A stretch of DNA of 5,877 nucleotides from an uncultured delta proteobacterium (GCA_903872255.1 CAIQJW010000170.1:1-5877); one strand, 5' to 3'; numbered from the stretch's first letter, positions 1-5,686 are shown. The notes: generated by a model from the letters alone, not told the origin. Translations and numbers: made by a program.

Positions 1-330
1 CGTTCCAACGATTTCAGGGCAATATCGGCGAAGGAATACATAACCGCCCTGATCAGCGAGATCATGGTCAATTTCCCCAACCGGGAAAGGGTGGACGTAA
101 AGACACGCGTAGACGACATCGTCCTTGACGCCAAAATCTTATCTCCCATGGGCATAATCGTCAACGAACTGCTCACGAACACGATGAAATACGCCTTCGC
201 CGACAGGGGCAGCGGCAGGATGGCCGTGTCATTTTCGATCAAGGGCGGTCATGCAACGCTCATCGTAGAGGATAACGGCACGGAGTTTACGATCACCTTC
301 CCCTACGGAGATGACCGGCATGAACGATAA
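1..330 (+). pseudogene. HK1: C-terminal fragment of a HisKA_2-type sensor histidine kinase with an internal HATPase deletion
   Basis: The frame is open from the first base, so the gene starts upstream of the window; 109 codons are visible. Seen: the end of the dimerisation region (RSNDF...SAKEYI), then a HATPase N-box (GIIVNELLTNTMKYAF, codons 51-66, with the Mg-ATP-binding asparagine at codon 55 or 60), then EDNGT at codons 90-94. EDNGT is followed directly by EFTITFPY, the last strand of the domain. The second glycine of the G1 box, the ATP lid and the G2 box (GFGLQLV in HK3) are missing, about 40-50 residues in frame. By hand, 57 of 94 residues upstream of the gap match HK3, so the two are paralogues. 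Known for the family: without the lid and G2 box ATP should not be bound, so kinase activity is probably lost. An assembly collapse across a short repeat would look the same. The 3' end overlaps the receiver stub by 11 bases. Confidence 0.85.
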
Positions 331-409
331 GAAGATCATTCTCCTCGTCGAGGACGAGGCCCTCATCGCAATTGCCCAGGTGTGCCCTTACCCTCGGGGT
401 GCCCCTTGA
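320..409 (+). pseudogene. Receiver-domain (response regulator) 5' stub after HK1
   Basis: This 29-codon reading frame begins MNDKKIILLVEDEALIAIAQ, which is the first beta strand and acidic pocket (E-D-E) of a CheY-like receiver domain, then turns into unrelated residues (VCPYPRGAP) and stops. A full receiver has about 120 residues and carries its phosphorylated aspartate near residue 50-55, so that residue and the output are absent. The start overlaps the end of HK1, the usual arrangement for a co-translated kinase/regulator pair; an ATG at 311 in the same frame is an alternative start. The same start (DKKIILLV) follows HK3 at 5391, which supports this being a real gene relic. The TGA at 407-409 lies 8 bases before the likely HK2 start, so ribosomes finishing here could restart on HK2. 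Confidence 0.75.
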
Positions 410-417
410 ATTTCAAT

Positions 418-1998
418 ATGATATTCACTTCCCTGGTCAACAACATCTCGCTTCTTTTCGTGATGACCATCCTGTACGGCATCGTGTTGTGGAGATGGCC
501 CTTCGGCACGAAGACCAACAGGGTGCTCTCGGGCCTGGTCTTCGGCTGCGTTGCGGTTGCCGGAATGATGATCCCTCTTCATCTGGTTCCCGGGGTTGTT
601 TTTGACGGCCGTTCCATAATTGTGGCCCTTGCCGGCATGACAGGCGGCTTGATCACCGCGCTGATCGCCGCGTGCATTGCAGGCGCGTACCGCTTTTGGA
701 TGGGCAGTACCGGCGCCTTAACGGGGATACTGGTGGTTTTTGCGTCCGCAGCCGTGGGCGTCGCATACCATCGTTTGCTCAGCCGGAAACCGGCCGCGTC
801 TCACCCGCTGTGCCTCTACGCTTTCGGGGTGGCAGTCCATACTGTAATGATCCTCCTCATGCTGACCCTCCCTTACCCAGTGTCGATCGAGGTCATCAGG
901 AAGATTGGGGTCCCGGTGATGACCATCTATCCCATTGGCACGTTCCTCATTGCATTCTTCCTGCTCCAACTGAAGGCCAAGTATCAATCCGATGAAAAGA
1001 TCAGGCAGAGCGAGGACAAGTACCGCAACATCTTCGAGAACGCCGTGGAAGGCTTCTACCAGACCACGCCCCAAGGCCGTTTCCTGAGCGTGAATCCGGC
1101 GCTGGCAAGCATGATGGGCTTCGCCTCCCCCGATGAGATGGTTGCGGCATATGATGACATTGCGAAGCAGCACTACGTTGAACCGGGAGACAGGGGCCTC
1201 TTCAGGGAACTGCTCGAACGGCAAGGCACCGTCCAGGCATTCGAGACGCAGTTATACAGAAAGGACAGGAGTGTTATCTGGACATCAAGGACCGGCAGGA
1301 TTGTGCGTGACGGGGAAGGAAAGGTGCTCTACTACGAGGGTACCGTCGAGAACATCACCTCCCGCAAGCAGGCCGAAGAACAGATCAAGACCTCCCTCAG
1401 GGAAAAAGAGGTCCTTCTCAAGGAGGTTCAGCACAGGGTAAAGAACAATCTACTGACCATCTCCGGCATCTTCGCCCTCCAGTTGAACCAGATGAAGGAC
1501 GAGAAGTCGAGGAGCGCCTTCGTAACGAGCATGAACCGGATCAACGCGATGACTAAGATACACACCAGGTTCTACCAGTCAGAGGACTATTCTCTCATTG
1601 ATTTCAAGAAGTATATCGAGGAACTCCTTTTGGAGCTCTCCCGCTCGTATAATTTTCCTTCCGAAAACATGAAAACCGATATTAAGGATATCTTCATCGA
1701 TATCAACACCGCTATCCCGGCGGGCCTCATCGTGAATGAACTTGTCAGCAACGCAATGAAGCACGCCTTCCCCGATGGAATGGAAGGCACCGTCATGGTC
1801 AGCCTCCAAAGGAACGGCGGCGATATCTGCCTGACGGTGAAGGACAACGGGACGGGTCTCCCCGAGGATGTGGACCTCGCCGCCGCCGGGTCCGTGGGGA
1901 TGCAGCTCATTGTCAGCCTGGCGGAGCAGCTTGGAGGGACCATAGCGCTCAACCGTGATAACGGAACGGAGTTCAAGATTACCTTCGGCATTGAGTAG
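418..1998 (+). CDS. HK2: membrane sensor histidine kinase, 5TMR_LYT-PAS-HisKA_2-HATPase_c
   Basis: From the ATG at 418 the protein has 526 residues. Residues about 8-185 are hydrophobic with five or six membrane spans and resemble the 5TM-5TMR_LYT module of LytS-like sensors (FDGRSIIVALAGMTGGL, then the YR pair after the next span). A PAS domain follows (about 196-318, SEDKYRNIFENAVEGFYQ to ENITSRKQAEE). The HisKA_2 dimerisation helix is at about 328-405 with phosphoacceptor His339 in KEVQHRVKNNL. The HATPase domain is complete: N-box VNELVSNAMKHAF (Asn440, Asn445), G1 DNGTG (476-480), G2 GSVGMQL (491-497), and the last strand DNGTEFKITF. It should sense a signal at the membrane or in the PAS pocket and pass phosphate from ATP via His339 to a receiver, but no intact receiver lies nearby. 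The in-frame GTG at 382 would add 12 residues that do not look like the family N terminus. No clear Shine-Dalgarno site precedes ATG 418; coupling to the receiver stub is possible. Confidence 0.93.
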   Translation: MIFTSLVNNISLLFVMTILYGIVLWRWPFGTKTNRVLSGLVFGCVAVAGMMIPLHLVPGVVFDGRSIIVALAGMTGGLITALIAACIAGAYRFWMGSTGALTGILVVFASAAVGVAYHRLLSRKPAASHPLCLYAFGVAVHTVMILLMLTLPYPVSIEVIRKIGVPVMTIYPIGTFLIAFFLLQLKAKYQSDEKIRQSEDKYRNIFENAVEGFYQTTPQGRFLSVNPALASMMGFASPDEMVAAYDDIAKQHYVEPGDRGLFRELLERQGTVQAFETQLYRKDRSVIWTSRTGRIVRDGEGKVLYYEGTVENITSRKQAEEQIKTSLREKEVLLKEVQHRVKNNLLTISGIFALQLNQMKDEKSRSAFVTSMNRINAMTKIHTRFYQSEDYSLIDFKKYIEELLLELSRSYNFPSENMKTDIKDIFIDINTAIPAGLIVNELVSNAMKHAFPDGMEGTVMVSLQRNGGDICLTVKDNGTGLPEDVDLAAAGSVGMQLIVSLAEQLGGTIALNRDNGTEFKITFGIE

Positions 1999-2032
1999 GA
2001 AGGACCGCCGTGGATTTCAGAGGGTAGCGTAA

Positions 2033-2191
2033 CCCTCGAAAGAGACGATTGATCTCATGGCTTCTTTCTACACCCTCCTCTCCGAGGGGAAGACAAAGGC
2101 AGAGGCGTTAAGGCAGGCGAAGCTCACCATCATGAAGAAGAATCCCAACCCGTTCTTCTGGGGAGCTTTTACCCTGACGGGATCGCCGTGA
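2033..2191 (+). pseudogene. C-terminal remnant of a CHAT-domain (caspase-like) protein
   Basis: After an in-frame TAA at 2030-2032 the frame reads PSKETIDLM, then MASFYTLLSEGKTKAEALRQ from the ATG at 2057, and ends NPFFWGAFTLTGSP. This follows the end of CHAT domains as known from the family: a W-x-V-x-x-x-x-T-x-x-LM segment, an FY-x-x-L-x-x-G-x-x-x-x-x-ALR-x-A helix, and a final HP-[FY]-[FYW]-W-x-[AG]-F-x-L-x-G motif. Here the usual HP has become NP. The catalytic histidine and cysteine, and the TPR repeats that usually precede CHAT, are not present between HK2 and this piece. Just before the TAA the frame reads FQRVA, which could be a further scrap of the same domain. A 44-residue product from ATG 2057 has no good ribosome site. 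It is read as a decayed gene end, perhaps left when HK2 or its neighbours inserted or rearranged. Confidence 0.7.
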
Positions 2192-2449
2192 CACGGCCGA
2201 TAAAAGTATTCCTTTCCATGGCCCCGCACCCCTCATTGCCTTAACTTCTCATGAACGACTTACCAAAATGTATGGTATCTTATTGAAATTGCCTTGTCCC
2301 CCAAACGTTCATCCCCGCTGAACGGTGAGCCTTCCCGGCCTTTTCTATGGCCTTAATTTCCGAAGGGCCTTTGCACTGTCAAGGGTATGGTGTTAAAAAC
2401 AAACGGTATTGGATCTTAGGCTATCAATAGACAGAAGGAGAAACCCACA
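2192..2449 (+). other. Spacer between the CHAT remnant and the ankyrin gene
   Basis: No coding region is supported on either strand. It holds two weak hairpins. One is CGTTCA/TGAACG with a 7-base loop (2306-2324) and no T-run after it. The other is GGCCTT paired with AAGGGCC (one bulged G) around an 8-base loop (2349-2369), followed by only three T's. The second could be a weak terminator, but it abuts the putative -35 box at 2371, so neither is called as a terminator. The segment ends with the candidate ankyrin-gene promoter and a strong ribosome site. Confidence 0.5.
2371..2399 (+). promoter_or_regulatory. Candidate sigma-70 promoter for the ankyrin gene
   Basis: TTGCAC (2371-2376, four of the six bases of TTGACA) is followed by a 17-base spacer and TAAAAA (2394-2399, four of six of TATAAT). 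It lies about 50 bases upstream of the ATG, before the ribosome site AGAAGGAG at 2433-2440. Spacing is ideal but the -10 match is poor, so this is tentative. Confidence 0.3.
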
Positions 2450-2827
2450 ATGAGAAAGAGAATGATCCAAGCGGTGATACAGGTTGTTGTCCTGATCGGA
2501 TGTCTGGTATTGTCCGGCCTGCCGATATTGTCCCATGCCGAGGACAAGGGGCAGGAACTGGTCAAGGCGGCTGAAACGGGTGATCTCGCCCGGGTCAAGG
2601 CCCTTGTCGCTTCCGGAATTGACGTGAACACTAAAGACAAGGATGGCTGGACGGCACTTATGCACGCATCGGTGAAAGGCAACCCCGACATCGTCCGGAC
2701 GCTCATTGAGGCCAAAGCGGATGTGAACGCCAAGGATGAGGATGACAACACTGCACTCACAATTGCATCGCTTAGCGGCCATGCCGAGATAGTGAAGCTG
2801 CTCAAGAAGGCCGGGGCCAGGGAATAA
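2450..2827 (+). CDS. Small exported ankyrin-repeat protein
   Basis: The product has 125 residues. Residues 1-30 form a signal peptide: basic start (MRKR), a hydrophobic core (IQVVVLIGCLVLSGLPIL), and a likely signal peptidase I site after SHA, before EDKG. The rest is three consecutive ankyrin repeats: about 33-64 (GQELVKAAETGDLARVKALV), 66-97 (GWTALMHASVKGNPDIVRTL) and 99-125 (NTALTIASLSGHAEIVKLLK), with the usual T-A-L, G and VN-x-KD turn residues. The last repeat is cut short and caps the fold. LIGC at 15-18 fits a lipobox pattern, but long hydrophobic sequence follows the cysteine, so SHA cleavage is preferred. The start is fixed by AGAAGGAG 9 bases before the ATG. Ankyrin repeats bind other proteins; a periplasmic partner is inferred and none is shown. 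It sits alone with its own possible promoter between two kinases, with no proof of a shared role. Confidence 0.9.
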   Translation: MRKRMIQAVIQVVVLIGCLVLSGLPILSHAEDKGQELVKAAETGDLARVKALVASGIDVNTKDKDGWTALMHASVKGNPDIVRTLIEAKADVNAKDEDDNTALTIASLSGHAEIVKLLKKAGARE

Positions 2828-2968
2828 CCTGCCCGCAGTGAAGATGCCGCAACACCCATAGCCCCTCATTCCCCTTGCAACCCTGACCATGTTGGGGGAG
2901 AATGTTAATATTCTGGAACAATTTTCTTAGTATCATTGGCATACTTGCCTGGGGGAGGAGCTACAACA

Positions 2969-3085
2969 ATGAAGAAGAGACAAGGAATCGCAAGGTGGAG
3001 TAGCCCCCGTTTAGGCCGGGCACCCATACAACCAAAAATAGGTTGCAGTGATAGTTTTCCATCTGTAATGGTGAATCTCTATTGA
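2969..3085 (+). CDS. Possible small ORF, 38 residues, unknown function
   Basis: ATG 2969 lies 8 bases after GGGGGAGGAG (2951-2960), the strongest ribosome site in the window. The frame reads MKKRQGIARWSSPRLGRAPI and continues to VMVNLY before a TGA at 3083-3085. The product would be basic, with no membrane span or domain that I recognise. Its stop codon falls inside the -35 box of the HK3 promoter. It could be a small protein, the start of a gene replaced at its 3' end by incoming DNA, or a chance frame after a chance purine run. The ribosome site is the only positive evidence. Confidence 0.25.
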   Translation: MKKRQGIARWSSPRLGRAPIQPKIGCSDSFPSVMVNLY

Positions 3086-3109
3086 CAAGGTGACGAGGCC
3101 TACTATAAT
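3082..3109 (+). promoter_or_regulatory. Strong sigma-70 promoter upstream of HK3
   Basis: TTGACA (3082-3087) and TATAAT (3104-3109) are both exact consensus hexamers, 16 bases apart. Transcription should start near 3116, leaving a leader of about 57 bases before the GTG at 3173. No operator-like palindrome is obvious. A perfect promoter of this kind is unusual for a sensor kinase gene and would give high unregulated transcription unless repressed. Confidence 0.75.
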
Positions 3110-3172
3110 CAATGCTATGCTGAAATTCAACGGGCGAAAAAACTTCAGGAGCGGTAAGCATCGAGGGACAAG

Positions 3173-5392
3173 GTGCGGGATTCAGGTTTGGATAAGAAAC
3201 ACATAACTCTTACAGCACGCCGATGGTTAAATGCTCTGTTCGCGGTTTTAATCCTGTTTGGCCTATACTTGACCAAACATTACAGCTATATTCTGTTTCA
3301 CGGCCTTGCCGAATTATTTTCTATAATTATATCTTGCGGTATCTTCATCCTTGTCTGGAATACACGCCGGTTTTTGACTAACAGCTATTTTCTCCTTATA
3401 GGTATTGCCTATCTTTTTGTTGGCTTTATTGACACAATTCACACATTTGCCTATAAAGGCATGGGCATTTTTGAAGGCTACGATTCCAATCTGCCAACCC
3501 AGTTGTGGATCGCTGCACGGTATGTGGAGAGCATAACCCTTCTCGTTGCCCCATTCTTTACAGTGAGAAAACTTAAGGCAGGACAGGCATTTTTAGCTTA
3601 TTCCCTTGCAGTCTTTCTCCTCCTCTTCACGATATTTTACAGGATTTTTCCTGACTGTTTTATCGAAGGGCAGGGGTTAACAGTCTTTAAAGTGTCAAGT
3701 GAATATATAATCTCGGCTATATTGTCAGTCTCTTTGGTCTTTTTATATCAAAAAAGGAGGTATTTTGATCTTTCCATAATAAAATTACTTACTGCATCTG
3801 CTATTACAGTCATTGCGTCAGAAATGTCTTTTACCCTTTATGCTGATGTTTATGGTTTTTTTAATATGCTCGGTCATATCTTAAAAATTGTTTCATTTTA
3901 TCTCATGTACAGGGCAATAATCGTGATAAGCCTTGATAAACCTTACAGTATGCTTTTTAGAGATTTGTCAAAAGAGAGAGAAAAAGCACAGCAATACCTT
4001 GACGTGGCCGGAGTGGTGTTTGTTGCTATTGATCCTGATCAAAAAGTTATGCTTATCAACAGGAAGGGTTGTGAGATTTTAGGCTACGAGGAGCATGAGG
4101 TTGTCGGTAAAAACTGGTTTGATACATTCCTCTCTGATAAAGCCAAAGATGAAGTAAAAGCTGTTTTTAAAAAGTTAATGGCTGGAGAAATTGAGGCCGT
4201 TGAATACGTTGAAAACCTTATTGTGACAAAAAGTGGAGAAGAGAAAATTATTGCATGGCACAATACTACTTTGGTTGATGAAAATGGATATATTACAGGA
4301 ATACTAAGTTCCGGAGAGAACGTTACCTACCGCAAACGGGCGGAAGAGAGACTGGAACAGAGCAACGTTCTGCTCGGTAAGGTCGGGCGTATGGCAAAGG
4401 TTGGGGGATGGGAGGTCGATGCTAAGACCCTGGGTCTCACCTGGACGGAAGAAACAGGCCGCATCTACGAACTGCCTCCGGGCTACACACCGCCCCTGGA
4501 GGATGGGATTAACTACTTCCATCCCGATGACCGCACGAAGTTAAAAGAAGCAGTCGGGCGTGCACTCGAAAATGGCGAGCCCTACGACATGGAGATTCGC
4601 CTGATGACGGCAAAAGGAAACCAGATCTGGGCCAGGACTATCTGTCACCCGCAACGTGTCGACGGGGAGACCGTGAAACTTCTCGGGATATTCCAGGACA
4701 TCACCGAGCGTAAACTCGCCGACGACCGGATCAGGTCACTGCTCTCCGACAAGGAGCTCCTCCTCAAGGAGGTGCACCACAGGATCAAGAACAACATGCT
4801 CACGATCATGAGCCTCCTCTTAATGCAATCGGACGCGCTTAATGACCCCTCGGTCACCGCCGCCCTCGGGGATGCCAGGAACCGCGTCCGGAGCATGATG
4901 GTCCTTTACGACAAGTTGTACCGCTCCGTGGATTTCACGGAGGCGTCGGCGAAGGGGTACCTTACTCCCCTCATCGACGGGATCGCCGGTATTTTTCCCA
5001 ACCGTGGACAGGTATCGATTAAGGCGCGGATCGACGACATCATCCTTGACGCGAAGACCCTGCTCCACCTTGGCATCATCGTCAACGAACTCATCACGAA
5101 CACGATGAAATATGCTTTTGCCGGCAGGGACAATGGAAAGATACTGGTATCCTTTTCGACGAAGGACGACCATATAACACTCGTAATAGAAGATGACGGT
5201 ACCGGCATTGCTGAACCCGATAGGCCTGATCATAACCGCAGGTCTACTGATATGGCGGCCTCCTCCGGGTTCGGGTTGCAGCTTGTAGGTATGCTCGCCC
5301 AGCAACTCGAGGGCACCGTAGATACGAAATCCTCCTCACAGGGCACCTCCTTCACCATAACCTTCCCTTACGAAGGCGGGGCCAGTGGGTGA
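3173..5392 (+). CDS. HK3: membrane sensor histidine kinase, MASE3-PAS-PAS-HisKA_2-HATPase_c
   Basis: The product has 739 residues. Residues about 20-252 form a multi-span MASE3 sensor (LFHGLAELFSI at 41-51, WNTRRFL at 62-68, FVGFIDTIHTFAYKGMG, then LPTQLWIAARYVES). PAS 1 is at about 273-385, PAS 2 (PAS_3 type, GGWEVDAKTL...YFHPDDR) at about 405-513. HisKA_2 follows with phosphoacceptor His536 in KEVHHRIKNNML. The HATPase domain is complete: N-box VNELITNTMKYAF (Asn638, Asn643), G1 DDGTG (674-678), G2 GFGLQL (699-704), last strand GTSFTITFPY. It should autophosphorylate on His536 in response to a membrane or cytoplasmic cue. The start is GTG 3173 with AGGG 5 bases upstream; TTG 3188 is an alternative. 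The gene is mosaic: 60-base lines at 3841, 4201 and 4261 have 25%, 33% and 33% GC, while those at 4321, 4381 and 4861 have 55%, 62% and 60%. The 3' half resembles HK1. The stop overlaps a receiver stub. Confidence 0.94.
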   Translation: MRDSGLDKKHITLTARRWLNALFAVLILFGLYLTKHYSYILFHGLAELFSIIISCGIFILVWNTRRFLTNSYFLLIGIAYLFVGFIDTIHTFAYKGMGIFEGYDSNLPTQLWIAARYVESITLLVAPFFTVRKLKAGQAFLAYSLAVFLLLFTIFYRIFPDCFIEGQGLTVFKVSSEYIISAILSVSLVFLYQKRRYFDLSIIKLLTASAITVIASEMSFTLYADVYGFFNMLGHILKIVSFYLMYRAIIVISLDKPYSMLFRDLSKEREKAQQYLDVAGVVFVAIDPDQKVMLINRKGCEILGYEEHEVVGKNWFDTFLSDKAKDEVKAVFKKLMAGEIEAVEYVENLIVTKSGEEKIIAWHNTTLVDENGYITGILSSGENVTYRKRAEERLEQSNVLLGKVGRMAKVGGWEVDAKTLGLTWTEETGRIYELPPGYTPPLEDGINYFHPDDRTKLKEAVGRALENGEPYDMEIRLMTAKGNQIWARTICHPQRVDGETVKLLGIFQDITERKLADDRIRSLLSDKELLLKEVHHRIKNNMLTIMSLLLMQSDALNDPSVTAALGDARNRVRSMMVLYDKLYRSVDFTEASAKGYLTPLIDGIAGIFPNRGQVSIKARIDDIILDAKTLLHLGIIVNELITNTMKYAFAGRDNGKILVSFSTKDDHITLVIEDDGTGIAEPDRPDHNRRSTDMAASSGFGLQLVGMLAQQLEGTVDTKSSSQGTSFTITFPYEGGASG
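4310..4345 (+). other. Composition breakpoint inside HK3 (likely domain-swap junction)
   Basis: GC content rises from 33% (4201-4320) to 55-62% (4321 onward) at about codons 379-391, which encode GENVTYRKRAEER. This is the conserved linker that ends a PAS domain. HK2 has the matching ENITSRKQAEE and HK3's second PAS ends DITERKLADD. Such a repeated linker is a natural place for recombination to join a new sensor half to an existing kinase half in frame. The exact crossover cannot be placed to the base. Confidence 0.6.
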
Positions 5393-5456
5393 CAAGAAGA
5401 TAATCCTGCTCGTAAAAGACGAAGCCTCATCGCCATCATAGAGAAAGAGACGCTCA
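5385..5456 (+). pseudogene. Receiver-domain stub after HK3, with a single-base frameshift
   Basis: GTG 5385 begins VGDKKIILLVKDEA, the first strand and acidic pocket of a response-regulator receiver, overlapping the last codons of HK3. After GACGAAGCC one C seems to be missing relative to the stub after HK1 (GAGGCCCTCATCGC there, GAAGCCTCATCGC here). The frame therefore runs into TAG at 5439-5441, while the shifted frame continues the receiver as LIAIIEKETL up to about 5455. The acidic pocket here reads K-D-E, against E-D-E in the other stub. After about 24 codons the sequence jumps into a kinase tail. No phospho-accepting aspartate or output domain remains. The overlap with HK3 shows that this was its cognate regulator gene. 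Confidence 0.75.
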
Positions 5457-5567
5457 ACCGGTTTCGGCATACAGCTTGTCAACATACTCACCGTACAGCT
5501 TGACGGGACCATCCGACTTGAACGGAGGAAAAAGAGGACGAGGTTCATTCTGGAATTTGAGTTGTAA
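5457..5567 (+). pseudogene. HK4: C-terminal tail of a further histidine kinase HATPase domain
   Basis: The frame reads TGFGIQLVNILTVQLDGTIR and ends RFILEFEL before TAA 5565-5567. This is the G2 box (GFGIQLV) through the last strand of a HATPase_c domain, and it aligns with GFGLQLVGMLAQQLEGTV in HK3. The T-x-F strand is kept but the glycine of the usual GT-x-F is replaced by arginine. The piece begins exactly at the G2 box, right after the receiver relic, so everything from the middle of the receiver to the ATP lid of the next kinase has been lost. It has no start codon of its own and is in the same phase as GTG 5385 but separated from it by TAG 5439. Confidence 0.75.
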
Positions 5568-5657
5568 AGGTATTTGCGCACTGGCTCCGCGGCCTCTCGC
5601 TTTCATTCGGCAATTACTTCACTTTGATCAAGTTATTTTGCGGGAGGCGAAAGCCGA

Positions 5658-5686
5658 TTGACACAAACGCATTCGTGGTCTAGACT
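5658..5686 (+). promoter_or_regulatory. Sigma-70 promoter for the gene starting at 5784
   Basis: TTGACA (5658-5663) is an exact -35 box. A 17-base spacer leads to TAGACT (5681-5686), which keeps four consensus -10 bases including the first TA and the final T. Transcription would start near 5693, giving a leader of about 90 bases before the ATG at 5784. Confidence 0.55.

Larger units (their letters stand above)
2828..3172 (+). other. Spacer between the ankyrin gene and HK3
   Basis: This 345-base stretch holds no gene of normal size. It contains a possible 38-codon ORF (2969-3085) behind a strong ribosome site, a GGGGG/CCCCC imperfect stem around that start, and a perfect-hexamer sigma-70 promoter (3082-3109). 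GC content falls from about 50% in 2941-3060 to 40% in 3061-3120, so the AT-rich block that makes up the first half of HK3 seems to begin here. No convincing terminator follows the ankyrin gene. Confidence 0.6.
1..5440 (+). repeat. Diverged direct duplication: HK1 tail plus receiver start (1-379) and HK3 tail plus receiver start (about 4919-5440)
   Basis: The two ends of the window carry the same gene order in the same direction: HATPase domain, overlapping receiver start. Aligned by hand, 57 of 94 residues agree before the HK1 deletion, and the N-box stretch shares near-identical DNA (for example ATCGTCAACGAACT and CACGAACACGATGAAATA in both, 168-181 and 173-191 against 5079-5092 and 5094-5112). 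The coordinates span both copies and the unrelated genes between them. The copies are old enough to have diverged at many third positions. Confidence 0.65.

Noticed and set aside
382..417. GTG 382 as the start of HK2
   Set aside because: The extra 12 residues (MPLPSGCPLNFN) come from the junction sequence next to the receiver stub and do not resemble a membrane-sensor N terminus; ATG 418 leads directly into the first span.
718..1224. 168-codon open frame on the - strand inside HK2
   Set aside because: It is antisense to the well-supported PAS and membrane region and has no recognisable domain or ribosome site; a shadow of GC-biased codons.
2492..2503. Lipobox LIGC in the ankyrin protein
   Set aside because: The cysteine sits in the middle of the hydrophobic core, followed by a further hydrophobic stretch and a better signal peptidase I site (SHA before ED).
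2393..2890. 165-codon open frame on the - strand covering the ankyrin gene
   Set aside because: The + strand has a signal peptide, three ankyrin repeats and a strong ribosome site, so the antisense frame is a shadow.
2939..2951. Sigma-54-like TGGCA...TTGC motif
   Set aside because: The GG to GC distance is 9 bases instead of the 12 needed for -24/-12 promoters.
3086..3157. Open stretch reading QGDEAYYNQCYAEIQRAKKL with a helical look
   Set aside because: It has no start codon or ribosome site, begins after a TGA, and overlaps the exact-consensus promoter and leader; too short to tell from chance.
4820..5305. 161-codon open frame on the - strand inside HK3
   Set aside because: It mirrors the HisKA_2/HATPase coding sequence and shows no family features.
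5476..5661. 61-codon + strand frame after HK3
   Set aside because: It overlaps the HK4 tail in another frame, has no ribosome site and no recognisable features.
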